A stretch of DNA of 64,000 bases from Piromyces finnis (lineage: Eukaryota; Neocallimastigomycota; Neocallimastigomycetes; Neocallimastigales; Neocallimastigaceae), in NCBI GenBank assembly GCA_002104945.1, contig MCFH01000033.1:124001-188000 (forward strand), written 5' to 3'. The notes beneath the pieces were generated by a model, which was given only the letters and a program-made list of their open reading frames with translations, did not search any database and was not told where the DNA came from. The position numbers and the translations under genes were made by a program. Positions 17,201 to 29,002 of this stretch are shown piece after piece. Every line of letters starts with the position of its first letter. Positions within the stretch are counted from its first letter, which is position 1.

Positions 17201-17885
17201 AACGAAATATTTAATAAGTTAATGAAAATTATAAAGTTCTAATTTATAATATTCCAAATTAGAACTTTATAAGGCCTATGCCAAATACATAAACAGCATT
17301 CCTTAATTTAAGTGTAAAGGGCAGTTGACACGTGATTAAATTGAAGATATGAATAAGCAATTTTCAGAATTCTTTTTGTATAAATTTATTATAACAGAAT
17401 ATTTATAATATGTGTAATATATAAATAGAATATAATAATAAACGAATGAAATATAATATAAAATATTATTTAAATTCATATTAGGAATTTTATAATATTT
17501 TTTAAATGTTAATTAAGGATATTAAAAAAATAATGGAAATATTAAAATTTACTATTAATAATACACAGTTGTCATGTTTCATTTTTACTTAATATTATTA
17601 TTAAACAACATAGTGAGAACATTATATTTCGTGTTTCTGAAAAAAATTATATTATAGAAGATCTATTATAAATAAATTAAAATATTTAAAATTAAGAAAA
17701 GGGATGTAATTTTAATTAAAAAAAAAAAAAATAAATATAAGAAGAATTATTTAAAATTAAAAATTAAGACTATCTATATAATAAAATATAGCAGTAAAAC
17801 AATAATATAAATAATTATAATGAAATAAAACAAAACAAAACCAAGAATATACTATTAATATATATTTTAAAGAAATAAAGCAAAA
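17201..17885. other. Intergenic region upstream of ankyrin gene
   Basis: This holds the 17-bp inverted repeat at 17229-17272 and otherwise A/T-rich sequence that presumably includes the promoter of the ankyrin gene at 17886. No coding signal was seen. Confidence 0.4.
17229..17272. repeat. Perfect 17-bp inverted repeat with 10-base loop
   Basis: The arms 17229-17245 (ttataaagttctaattt) and 17256-17272 are exact reverse complements, separated by ataatattcc. It lies at the downstream end of the ankyrin pseudogene and could fold as a hairpin in RNA or extrude as a cruciform. Confidence 0.9.
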
Positions 17886-19586
17886 ATGGATTATGAAAAA
17901 TTTCAATTGGAATTATTGAATCAATTAAGTTCAGAAAATAATGAATGCATAGAATTTATAGAAAAAAATAAAGAAACAATTATTAAAAACTTTGGTGAAA
18001 AAGCAGATATTAAAAAAATTTATAATTTTACAAATAAAATTAATGATATTATTGTTAGTGATAAACTTAACTTGAACTACGAATTAATAGAAGATGTACT
18101 AAAACACCCTTATTTTAATAATGTATTAAAAATATTTCGAAATAGTGATGTTTTGGTAAGAGCTTGTAGAGTCAAAAATGAAAGAGCTGGTAAATGGCTT
18201 ATAGGAATGAATATCAATCCCTATATACAAGATGAAAACGGTGTTACTGCTTTAATGTATGCTACTCAAAATTGTATTTTATCTATATTAAATCAATATT
18301 CTAATGATAATAAATGTTTGACTCTTGTCGATAAAAATGGTGAAAATGCTTTATTTTATTTTGTTCGTTCTCCAGTTTTTTACGGAGAGGAACGTCAAAA
18401 TCAATGGCTTCTTAATCCTATAATTGATATCAATCATAAAAATAATAATGGAGAAACACTTTTAATATATTGTGCCAAAAATGATATATTAAAACCTATT
18501 AATAAATATATACTAAAAAATCCTTCAATAGATGTTAATATTGTTGATAATGAAGGAAAAACAGCTATCATGTATTTAACAGAACGTGGAAGACATTTAG
18601 AGATTTTTAATTTACGTAATAAAAATTGTAATTATGATTATAAAAATTCAAAAAATCAATCTGCTTTATCTATTCTTATTAAAAAAATGTATTCCGAGCC
18701 AGATGATCTGTATAAGGATAACTATTATAATTATGTTCAGATTATGGCTGATTTTATTAGATATCAATGTGATTTCAATTGTTCTGTTGATATTAACGAT
18801 AATACCCCGTTTATGATTTTACTATTAGCAAATGATATGCAAACAGCAGAATTTTGTATTAGAAGAATAGGAAAATTAGATCTTTCTGTGAAGAATAAAT
18901 ATGAAGAAAATGCTACTTCTTTATTCTGTAAATTAAATCTTTTTTCTGATTTATCTAATTTAATAAATAATATTACTTTTGATTATTATTACCGAGACCC
19001 TGTGAATCAGAACACCTTATTAACGATTTCAGCTATTCATAGGTCATCTTTATTGAATAATTTATTACAAAATGATCCAAATATTATCAATGATGTAAAT
19101 ATATATAATGAAAATGCTTTAATCATTGCTAGCAAAGCTAATCAAGACATAAATGTTGAAACATTACTAAAGTACGGTATTCATATTAATCATCAAGATA
19201 ATGAAGGAAATACAGCGCTTCATTATGCTGTTGAAATTGGAGCATATACTATTGTAAAACAATTAGTAGACAAGAATGCAGATATTAACCTAAAAAATAA
19301 GAAAGGCATATCTCCATTGGATTATGCATTTGAAATTGATAAGGGTAAAAATGATTTATATAAAATGTTAACTCAGCAGCTTGATTCAGGAAAAATGAAA
19401 AAAATAATGAAAGGAAAAATGAATAATAAAGAAAATAATACTAAATATATAGGGAACATTGAAAGTTATACCGTACCAAACGGTAATGAGAATTATCAGT
19501 ATGTTAAATTAAGAAACTATATAAATGTCATTAAAAGTAGAATATATAATGGTGAAAACATGGATTTTGATTTTAAAAATTATTAG
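17886..19586 (+). CDS. Ankyrin-repeat protein, 566 residues
   Basis: This single-exon gene encodes an ankyrin solenoid. The first 90 residues are a charged helical region. Degenerate repeats follow from about residue 100 (DENGVTALMYATQN, DKNGENALFYFVR, NNNGETLLIYCAK, DNEGKTAIMYLTE). The most canonical pair is near the C-terminus (NYN-type ENALIIASKAN, then DNEGNTALHYAVEIGAYTIVKQ, then KKGISPLDYAFEIDKG). The last 70 residues are basic and without repeats. Ankyrin repeats mediate protein binding; no partner or catalytic domain can be seen. A broken relative lies immediately upstream. Lack of introns contrasts with the housekeeping genes nearby and is usual for expanded repeat families. Confidence 0.9.
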   Translation: MDYEKFQLELLNQLSSENNECIEFIEKNKETIIKNFGEKADIKKIYNFTNKINDIIVSDKLNLNYELIEDVLKHPYFNNVLKIFRNSDVLVRACRVKNERAGKWLIGMNINPYIQDENGVTALMYATQNCILSILNQYSNDNKCLTLVDKNGENALFYFVRSPVFYGEERQNQWLLNPIIDINHKNNNGETLLIYCAKNDILKPINKYILKNPSIDVNIVDNEGKTAIMYLTERGRHLEIFNLRNKNCNYDYKNSKNQSALSILIKKMYSEPDDLYKDNYYNYVQIMADFIRYQCDFNCSVDINDNTPFMILLLANDMQTAEFCIRRIGKLDLSVKNKYEENATSLFCKLNLFSDLSNLINNITFDYYYRDPVNQNTLLTISAIHRSSLLNNLLQNDPNIINDVNIYNENALIIASKANQDINVETLLKYGIHINHQDNEGNTALHYAVEIGAYTIVKQLVDKNADINLKNKKGISPLDYAFEIDKGKNDLYKMLTQQLDSGKMKKIMKGKMNNKENNTKYIGNIESYTVPNGNENYQYVKLRNYINVIKSRIYNGENMDFDFKNY

Positions 19587-20527
19587 GTAAATCTTTTAAA
19601 AATTTTGATCTTTTTAAATTTTTATGTAGACAAAGTATTTATTGGTGAATACTAAAATAAAATATTATTATATAAAATTTTAAATTTAAATAAATTATAC
19701 TTTCTATAATTAATAAAATAGTAAGTTTTAAAGTGTTAAAATGAAAATTTTAAAAAATAAAATAATTCAATGTATTACAATGGATATTTTACTTTAATTT
19801 ATTATTAAAAAAGGAAAAATTCAATAAATAAAGTTTTAATAACCATCGCTAATAATATATTACATTTAATCAATCTTTTAAAGTGTCAATATACAATTTT
19901 ATAATCTAATACTTTTTTTTTTATAATAATAAAATTTATAAAGGATCATAAAAAAAAAAAAAAAACGTTATTTATAGTTTTTTTCCCTATAGACTTTTAT
20001 GACATATATTTTTTTTTAAGTTTTTTAATTGTTAAATATAAAAAAAAAAAGTTCATATTATATAAAACCTTTTCTTTAATTATTATAATTAAAATTAAAT
20101 TGACCATTAGAATTGAATTATTTTTTATATAATTTTGATTTTGGATAAATGATATGAAACTTTTGGTTAAGGAATCAAAATTTTAATTATAATTAATAAT
20201 ACCATAAGTCATACTTTTTCATTAAAAATTATATACAGAATGAAATAATAATAAAAACATGTTATAAAAATTTTTATAATAATAAGTGTATTAAAACCTT
20301 TTTTTTTTTTTTTTTAATTTTCAATTCCTTTTAAAATAGAGGATGTTTAAATAATAATATAGAAATTTTTGTTATTTTTGTTATTTTTAATTAAATATAT
20401 AAATTAATATAAATTAATAATTAAATATTTTTAAATATATATTTTTTTTTTATCCATTTTTAAAAATTATTATTTTAATCCAGTTAAAACCTTTTTTTTT
20501 TTCATTCATATAGATTAGAAAAAAAAA
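19587..20527. other. Intergenic region, no gene seen
   Basis: A/T-rich spacer between two plus-strand single-exon genes, with T runs (19912-19923, 20298-20317) and A runs. No open frame or structured element is supported. Confidence 0.4.
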
Positions 20528-23500
20528 ATGGAGGGTTTAAATTCAGTAGATATATTAAATGAAAATCATATTGATAATATTAATCAAAACGCAGTTACTG
20601 CTTTAAAAAATAAGGTAATAAATAATGATATAGAGAAAAAAGCCGAAATTTTAGCGACAGCACAATATAATCCAGTAGAAGAAGAAATTGAAGTATTAAA
20701 AATAGAATCAGAAGAAGAAGAAAATAAAACCGTTGAAAATAAAGATGAATTAAATGAATTAGAAGAAGAAAATAAAACTGTTGAAAATAAAGATGAATTA
20801 AATGAATTAGAAGAAGATAATAATAATGGCAATGATGTTGATAATGATAAAAATGGTGGTAATGATAAAGAGTTAGAACGTCAAAAGAAAGAAGAAGAAG
20901 AAGAGGAACAAAATACATTAAAGGAATCATATTCAAATTCATCAAAAGAGGAATGTCATCAAAAGAATAGTATTGGTGGTAGTGAAAGCAATTTAGTTAA
21001 TAAATTAATTAGTAATATTCAAGAAGAAAGCTATAGAATGGGATCAATGGACAGTATTTCCAGAAAAAAGTTACAAATGAATAAAAAGTTCCAGGAATTG
21101 AGGGATTCTCAAGCTAATCTTAATAGGGCAATGTCTACAGAAGATCATTTTGTAAAGAAAAATGAAAAAGGATTAAGTGATGATGCAATTAATATAATAA
21201 ATAAAGAAAAGGGAACAACCTATAAAGACGAATGTGATGCTAGTAGTGATGAAGAAACACAAAGTGTAAATGAGGAAACATTTGATGTTGATGTAATTCG
21301 TAAATTTGAAAAAAGAAATACGATTCATGTTCCATTACATAAGAGTAATTATGAAGATATCAATTCTTCTTGTTTAGGACCTGTATTTGCAAATATTAAC
21401 ATGGATAATGGGGTTAAAAATATTATTAATGAACTTTTTGAAGTAATTGAAAATAATGTTAAACCTATTGCAAATGCTGAAGATATATCAAAAGTACTTT
21501 TAAGGAATAATGGTAAAGCTACAGAAGAAAATAATGAATTTAATATTACTACTATTAGTAATGAAGTTGGTGATTTATTTATGAACCAAAGATATGAAGA
21601 TGCTTATAATTTAATTGTACTCAAAGTTAATAGTAATTACCGTGTTCAAATGTGTGAAGAAATTTTGACTACCGTTAATTCCATTATAGTCTTATTCTGT
21701 TTAAATGAAAAGATTCAAGATAGATTTAGATCCTTCTACACCGAGAAACATTCAAAATTAGATAGAAATTCATTATTAGAAGTTATGAATTCTGTAGATA
21801 TTATTTCACCACCAGAAAAAATTATTTTGGGTTATTGTCTTTACTATCTTATTCATTCTAAAAATAAGAAATTAGCACCAGAAACCTATAAAGAATTATC
21901 GGCTGCCTTGGCTAAAAATCAAGATTATAATTATGCATTAAGTCTCTTAAAGGATATGGGTAGACAGTATTGGGATAAGAAGACCTATCAAATTGCCCTC
22001 GATTTATGTATTAAGATGAAACCACAAAAATTAGAATATGCTGAAAGTCTTCTCAATGACTATGGTCAACCTTACATTGTAGAAAAGAATGAAAACAGTT
22101 TAGTTCCTATTATTATTTCTACTCCATTAATGATTGGAGTTACCAAACATGAAATTAAGGAAATGCGTAATTACTATAAAGAATTATTAAGAGTATTTAA
22201 GTGGAAAATGGCTCTTGATAATTTTGAAACAGCAAAAGATGCTATTTATACTAAGAAGGAAATGTTACAACTAAAGAATGCAATGTTAGAATTATGTGTC
22301 ACTTATAAAGAATTCCAACATGGTTGGTCAATTTTCCAAGCCATGACTGAATGTAATAAAAACACCGCTCAAGTTGCTATAACTCTTTGTCGTGAAGCCA
22401 TTAATTTTAACAATGAAGCTGATGAACAACTTACCTATCGTATTGGATGGGTTAATAGAGCTTGGGATATTGTTTTATCCTTAAAAGAATGGGCATCTTA
22501 TAATATGCCAAATTTAGTTGGTAAGAAGAATCAATCAACCATTAAAAAGAACAAGCGTAATATTATTATTATCCCAGAATGTATTAAAAATAAACTCAAG
22601 GATTACAAGGTTGATTCCCAAGAAAAAACTAAAGAAGTTAATAATGGCAAGGAAAGCATTGCTGATGTAAGTAAAAGAAAGAAATCCATATTCAAAAATT
22701 CAAAACCAGTTGAATTACCAAAGCATCTTGCTCATTCTAATTTCAATTTGATGAATATTGATAAAAATAGTATGATTTCAATTTTAGCCTTTGTTTTTCA
22801 CGAAATGTTATGTATTTTTGAAACTGTTCCAAATATGGAAGTATTTTTACTTCACCTTATTGAAATTTACAATTTCTTATATGAAAATAATATCAATGAA
22901 ATTCTTTGTGATGAATATTTAATACGTCCTATCATCCGTTTCTGTTTAAAGTGCAGATTAGGAGAAAAATATAAGAAGTTTAACTTTAATAATATGGAAA
23001 AAGATGAATCTTTTATGAAAGATAGAAATGTTAAATTTTCTTCTCCTTCTAGTGAGATAAGTGAGGATGAAGCCAACTTAAGAATGAATAGAAGAGGAAG
23101 AGGCATGTCAATTAATAAAAATCAACAAATAAATGATATTTTATATGAACATATTAAAAATAACATGAATAAGATAGAAGAAACAGAAACTCCAGCAGAT
23201 CCTGAATTTGAAAAAGAAAAGAATAAAATATGTACAAGAATTGCATTAGATTGTTATTACAATATATGTGGAGGAAATACAGAAATGGAGGTTAAGAAAT
23301 GTCATTCTAATACTTATGCCATGATTCTTCATTTTGCAATCTTGGAAAAAAACGCTAAACTTTTTGAAGATATTTGTAATGATTTATGGTATGCTAGAAT
23401 TCAATTAGATGAAGAAGTAGTTATGGCATTACAATACTTCCATGATAATAATATTGAGGCCTGTTGTTCTTCCTGCAGTGAAAAAGACCACTTCTTCTCT

Positions 23501-23710
23501 GCAGCAGTTTCTGTACAACCATATAAATATGAAAAACAAAAATTCATTGTTCTTAATGGTATTCGTATGCGTACTCCATTAGATTTATCTTTCTTGAAGA
23601 AAATCGGTACCATTAATGGTAGACCATACAGCCAAGAAGAAGCACGTAAATTCTTAAATCATTGTATAAATCAATGCAATCCTAAGAGAAGACTTTCAAT
23701 GTCCGTTTAA
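20528..23710 (+). CDS. Hypothetical protein, 1060 residues, acidic N-terminus and helical-repeat core
   Basis: A single-exon gene whose family I do not recognise. Residues 1-300 are low in complexity and acidic, with a tandem duplicated block of about 20 residues (EENKTVENKDELNELEE twice, residues about 65-100) and serine-rich stretches. From about residue 340 to 680 the sequence looks like stacked alpha-helical pairs of TPR/PPR type (EVGDLFMNQRYEDAYNLIV, LAKNQDYNYALSLLKDMG, WSIFQAMTECNKNTAQVAIT). A serine/basic linker comes near 700-740, and a second helical region from 745 to 1050 contains several cysteines (CSSCSEK). The C-terminus is basic. No signal peptide or membrane segment is visible. 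The less A/T-extreme codons and even composition support a real expressed gene. A scaffold role is possible but only a guess. Confidence 0.85.
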   Translation: MEGLNSVDILNENHIDNINQNAVTALKNKVINNDIEKKAEILATAQYNPVEEEIEVLKIESEEEENKTVENKDELNELEEENKTVENKDELNELEEDNNNGNDVDNDKNGGNDKELERQKKEEEEEEQNTLKESYSNSSKEECHQKNSIGGSESNLVNKLISNIQEESYRMGSMDSISRKKLQMNKKFQELRDSQANLNRAMSTEDHFVKKNEKGLSDDAINIINKEKGTTYKDECDASSDEETQSVNEETFDVDVIRKFEKRNTIHVPLHKSNYEDINSSCLGPVFANINMDNGVKNIINELFEVIENNVKPIANAEDISKVLLRNNGKATEENNEFNITTISNEVGDLFMNQRYEDAYNLIVLKVNSNYRVQMCEEILTTVNSIIVLFCLNEKIQDRFRSFYTEKHSKLDRNSLLEVMNSVDIISPPEKIILGYCLYYLIHSKNKKLAPETYKELSAALAKNQDYNYALSLLKDMGRQYWDKKTYQIALDLCIKMKPQKLEYAESLLNDYGQPYIVEKNENSLVPIIISTPLMIGVTKHEIKEMRNYYKELLRVFKWKMALDNFETAKDAIYTKKEMLQLKNAMLELCVTYKEFQHGWSIFQAMTECNKNTAQVAITLCREAINFNNEADEQLTYRIGWVNRAWDIVLSLKEWASYNMPNLVGKKNQSTIKKNKRNIIIIPECIKNKLKDYKVDSQEKTKEVNNGKESIADVSKRKKSIFKNSKPVELPKHLAHSNFNLMNIDKNSMISILAFVFHEMLCIFETVPNMEVFLLHLIEIYNFLYENNINEILCDEYLIRPIIRFCLKCRLGEKYKKFNFNNMEKDESFMKDRNVKFSSPSSEISEDEANLRMNRRGRGMSINKNQQINDILYEHIKNNMNKIEETETPADPEFEKEKNKICTRIALDCYYNICGGNTEMEVKKCHSNTYAMILHFAILEKNAKLFEDICNDLWYARIQLDEEVVMALQYFHDNNIEACCSSCSEKDHFFSAAVSVQPYKYEKQKFIVLNGIRMRTPLDLSFLKKIGTINGRPYSQEEARKFLNHCINQCNPKRRLSMSV

Positions 23711-24786
<1,076 letters not shown>

Positions 24787-24836
24787 TCATGAATGACCTC
24801 CTTCATGACCGTTGAATGAGTGACGTGGTGAAGTGC
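24787..24836 (-). pseudogene. Orphan coding-like exon (terminal exon or gene relic)
   Basis: This 50-bp stretch is far richer in G/C than its surroundings. Read on the minus strand after a CAG acceptor it gives TSPRHSFNGHEGGHS then TGA, using codons typical of well-expressed genes here (CCA, CGT, TTC, AAC, GGT). I could not find convincing upstream exons between 24840 and 26850; a similar richer patch lies at 25380-25425 but does not join clearly. It may be the last exon of a small unrecognised gene with a long intron, or a surviving fragment of a lost one. Confidence 0.3.
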
Positions 24837-26852
24837 CTGGTTTATTTTTTTGTTTATTGTTAATTATTAACTAAATTTATATAAATTAATTTTTTTAATT
24901 ATATATATAATTTTATGAAATTTTATTTAAAAAAACACTCAACACACTTTTTTTAATATAAATTCTATCAGGTGGGATATTTCATATATTAATTTTATTC
25001 TAATATATTTAATAGAGATATCATATATAGAATTGAATATATTTTAATATACCATCTCAATATATTTTCAAATAAATCAAAAATAATAAAATTTAAATAA
25101 TTGGAAAATAAATGGATGATATATGTTTTTATATATTAATAATATATTTTATTAAACTATATTCATTATATAATAAAATTTAATTAAAGCATCTATTTTA
25201 ATATAAAAAATGTTTACTTAACAATAAATAATAATGGTATATACAATTATATTTAATAAATAAAGTGTAAAGGAATATTTATATATATAATTGATTTCTT
25301 TTTATTTATATTTATTATCAATCTATAGAAAAATAATATTTTTTTTTTCATTTTTATTTATACTTTCTATCTTAACAAAAAGGATGAATGTTCTCTCTTC
25401 CCATTTATTCTCGTTACCACATTTTTTTAAAAAAAAAAGATATTTTTTAATATATTAAAAATTTTGTAAATAATTTATTTTCAAACTTTAATTATTATTA
25501 AAATGAAATTAAATTATTTAATTTATTTTTTGATCATGCTATTGGTTTTTTAATAAAAAATAGTAAAATTAATTTTTTTGAGTTTGATAGAAAAATAAAA
25601 AGCAGTTTATCTTTTTTTAAAAAAAAAAAAATTTAAATTAGTGTTTTTATAGCTTTTTTTAATAGTTTTAAATTAATGTTAGAATCACCTCAAGAAACTC
25701 TTTTCATGGTAATAAAACAAAAAGAGTTTGTATAGTGAAGAAAAATAATCTAATCTAATATTAAAACAAATAAAAGCAATAAAAATGTATTTTATATAAA
25801 AATAAGAATAACTGTAATAAATTTATTAAAGCTTTCAAGTATAAAATTTATTATATACCATTTTTTAAAGGAATCTAATTAAAAAAGGAGAAAAACAATA
25901 ATAGCAAAAAAAAGAATATTTTATATTTATAAATATATACTCATATATTTTTTAATATATATAAAAAGGTAATTAAAAACTGGAGTAGTATAAACTATAA
26001 AATAAAGAATAGTAAATTTATATATATATATATATATATATACTAATATTCTATATATATATTTTAAAGGACAATATTCTATATCAAATTATACTTGTTC
26101 TTTCAATAATTATTTATTTTTACTATGTATATTTTGAGTGTTAAATAAAAGATTTAAAAAATGCTTAAAAGTATGACAAAATAAAAGAAAAAATTCTAAA
26201 GTGATTAATTATTTTAAATAATTACACATAAGCAAACATTATTTCTCTTAATGAAATTGTTTAATATTTTATGAAGTTAATATTAAAAATTATATTTATA
26301 AAGTTAATATATAAATATAATTCAATAATTAATACACTTGTATCAACATTGGTTTAATTTTACTATTATATTCACATCTTTGTATAATATACCAAAATAG
26401 AAATATATTTTGTAAATATTATAATAAAAAAGCAATAAAGTATCATTAAATTGGTAATATTAATTCAAAAAGAAAGAATAAAACATAAAAATAAAAAAAG
26501 AAGAAAAAATAGTAATATTATTAAAGAAGAAAAAGTTGTAATATAAAGTGTATAAAAATAAAATATAAATTCTTTGAAAATTTCAAAAGCAAAGCAACAA
26601 AAACCAACTTTTATTAAATAATGTAAATTAAAAAAAAAAAAAGCGAAAAAACAAAAATTAAACATAAATATTATATTGTGTAATAAAGATATTTATTTTT
26701 TTTAAAGTAATTACAAATAAAGTAAATTACTTTATATTTGTATATATTATATATAATAATAATAATATAATAATAACAATTGTAAATATAATTAAACATA
26801 ATTAATAATAATCATTTTTGAAAAAGTAAAAAATAATAATAATAAAAAAAAC
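24837..26852. other. 2-kb gene-poor A/T region
   Basis: Almost entirely A/T. Seen: a short inverted repeat 25695-25704/25720-25729 (aaactctttt/aaaagagttt), a (TA)n run at 26019-26042, and a purine-rich stretch 26465-26660 just before the F-box gene. The minus-strand open frame at 26665-26465 mirrors that A-rich strand and has no coding character. The region presumably includes the F-box promoter. Confidence 0.4.
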
Positions 26853-27920
26853 ATGGATAATTTTGAAAAAAATTATACTATTTTACCAGTGGAGATTACA
26901 TTAAGAATATTTAGTTTTCTTGATTTAACAGAACTTGTTGAATTAAGTAAAATTAATTCTTATTATAAAAACCTTACTAAAATAGCGTATATAGAAAGAG
27001 TAATTAATAGTAGACTTATTATGGAAATACATTTAGGTACAGAACAACCTATTAACATAAGATATGAATGTTCAAAATTCAATAGGAATACTGAACAAAC
27101 CACATGGAAGCCAACTGCTATAATTGGTTCTAAAAATAGAAGATCAGTCAACACAAAAGAAAAAATAATATTGAAAAGAATATATTTTGAAAATGAACCC
27201 AAGATGACTGGTAAGTATTAATAATTAATAATTATTAACTTCAATAAATTGTTACTAATTATCTTTACTATTATTATATTTTAACAAACTAAAATAGAAA
27301 AAGATAATTACAATTTAATCCATTTAGTTAAAGGTGGAATGGATATTAAAGATTCTGGTATAGAGTGCATTAAAGGAGAAGAAAAATTAGTTGAATTACA
27401 TAAAAAGTTAAAGAAAAATTTAAAAAATAAAAGAAAGTTAAACTTGTTTAAGATAAAAAATAAAAGCTATAAAAGCGAAAAAAATAATTTTTTATCAAAA
27501 AAAAGTTTTAATAAAGAAGAGAAAATCAATACGGAATTTTATTCAGATGTTCCAATAATACCCAATGGATCTGTAAAAAGTGTAGATAGTATATCCTCAT
27601 ATTTAACAAAACATTGTGATGATGGATATATGATAAATAATCAATGTTTATACTTTTTTGATTGTGATGAACTTATTAGAGACACTATAAAATGGAGTTT
27701 TGAATATAAAGTTGAGTCAGTTTCAAAAGGTGAAGGTGAAACTTTGCAAAAACTACAGCCTTCAAAACTAAGATTACCTATAAACATATTTTTCCAGAAT
27801 AAGCAGGATATAGTATCAAATAGTAAAAATCATAATTACTCTAAATATAAAGCTATCGTAAAAAAGAATATGTTAAGCATTCTAGTAAGATTTAGCGCAT
27901 CTGCTATTAACCCTATTTAA
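26853..27920 (+). CDS. F-box protein
   Basis: Two exons (26853-27210 and 27298-27920) join in phase to give about 326 residues. Residues 9-50 form an F-box: ILPVEITLRIFSFLDLTELV followed by the expected SKINSYYKNL helix. F-box proteins link substrates to Skp1 in SCF ubiquitin ligases. The rest carries a lysine/serine-rich stretch (residues about 150-190) and no recognisable WD40, LRR or Kelch substrate module. The aspartate/cysteine-containing segment DDGYMINNQCLYFFDCDE is the most complex part. Substrate unknown. Confidence 0.8.
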
Positions 27921-28855
27921 ATTCAAATTTCTTATTCTTATTTTAATTCCTTTATATAGTTTAAAAATTCTTATTCCAATATAAATCATTATTATACATT
28001 CATTCTACTAAAAACATTTATTTATTTTTTTTTTTAAAATAAAAAAATAAAACTTAATAAAATATAAATAATAACAATTGTTTATAAATAAGACTATTGT
28101 TTCATAATCATCATTATTATGTTTTAAGTAATGCTTATTTTTATAATTATTATTTTGTTTTAATATAAAGTAAAAAATATGGGTATAATAGATTTTAAAA
28201 TTAATATTCTTTTTTTTTTTTTTTTTTATTCATTGTCGTTGTACAAAAAAAATAAAGAATAGGAATAGTTTTTTTTATTAATTTTAAAAAAAAATATATA
28301 TAAATAGGTTTTTTTTTCTTCATATTATTATTAATAATTATACTTTCATAATTAAATTAACTATATTTAGAAAAATTAAAACTTTGAAAAATTGATTTTT
28401 ATAATTTTAAAAAAAAAGAATATTATGGCTATTTAACTTTGATGCTTTATACATGTTAATATAATTATAAATAAATGTATTTATAATATTTTTTATTTAT
28501 TTTCTATTCTTTTTATTCATTTATTCATTCATTGCTTGATGCTTGATGTGTTTATAAAATATAAATAAAATCATCGTGGGAGTAAAAAAAAATATATTAA
28601 TTATAGCTAAAGAAAAATAATCATTTAATTATTAACTTTATTTATATGAAAATAACTTATTTCTAAATTAAATTTATTTTTATAATAATGCATTATGTTG
28701 GTAATTACAAGATATGACAAATATATATTTTAAAAAAAAGTTCGTTATCATCATTAAATTTATTTTTTATAATATATATTATATTGTAATACTAATAATA
28801 ATAATAGTAAAAAAGGAAATGTAATTGATTTTCCCCCTTTATTAATTTTATAAAA

Positions 28856-28886
<31 letters not shown>

Positions 28887-29002
28887 CAATATTTTTTTAA
28901 AAATCAATTACCAAAGAAAACCATATATATATAATATATCTATATAAAAATACTATTATTTTATTTAAAAATCAATAAAAATAATATCCCCAATATATAA
29001 AA
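27921..29002. other. Intergenic region, no gene seen
   Basis: A/T-rich spacer between the F-box gene and the FANK1-like gene. It contains T runs (28211-28227) and an A run of 22 bases (28865-28886). No coding or structured element is supported. Confidence 0.4.
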
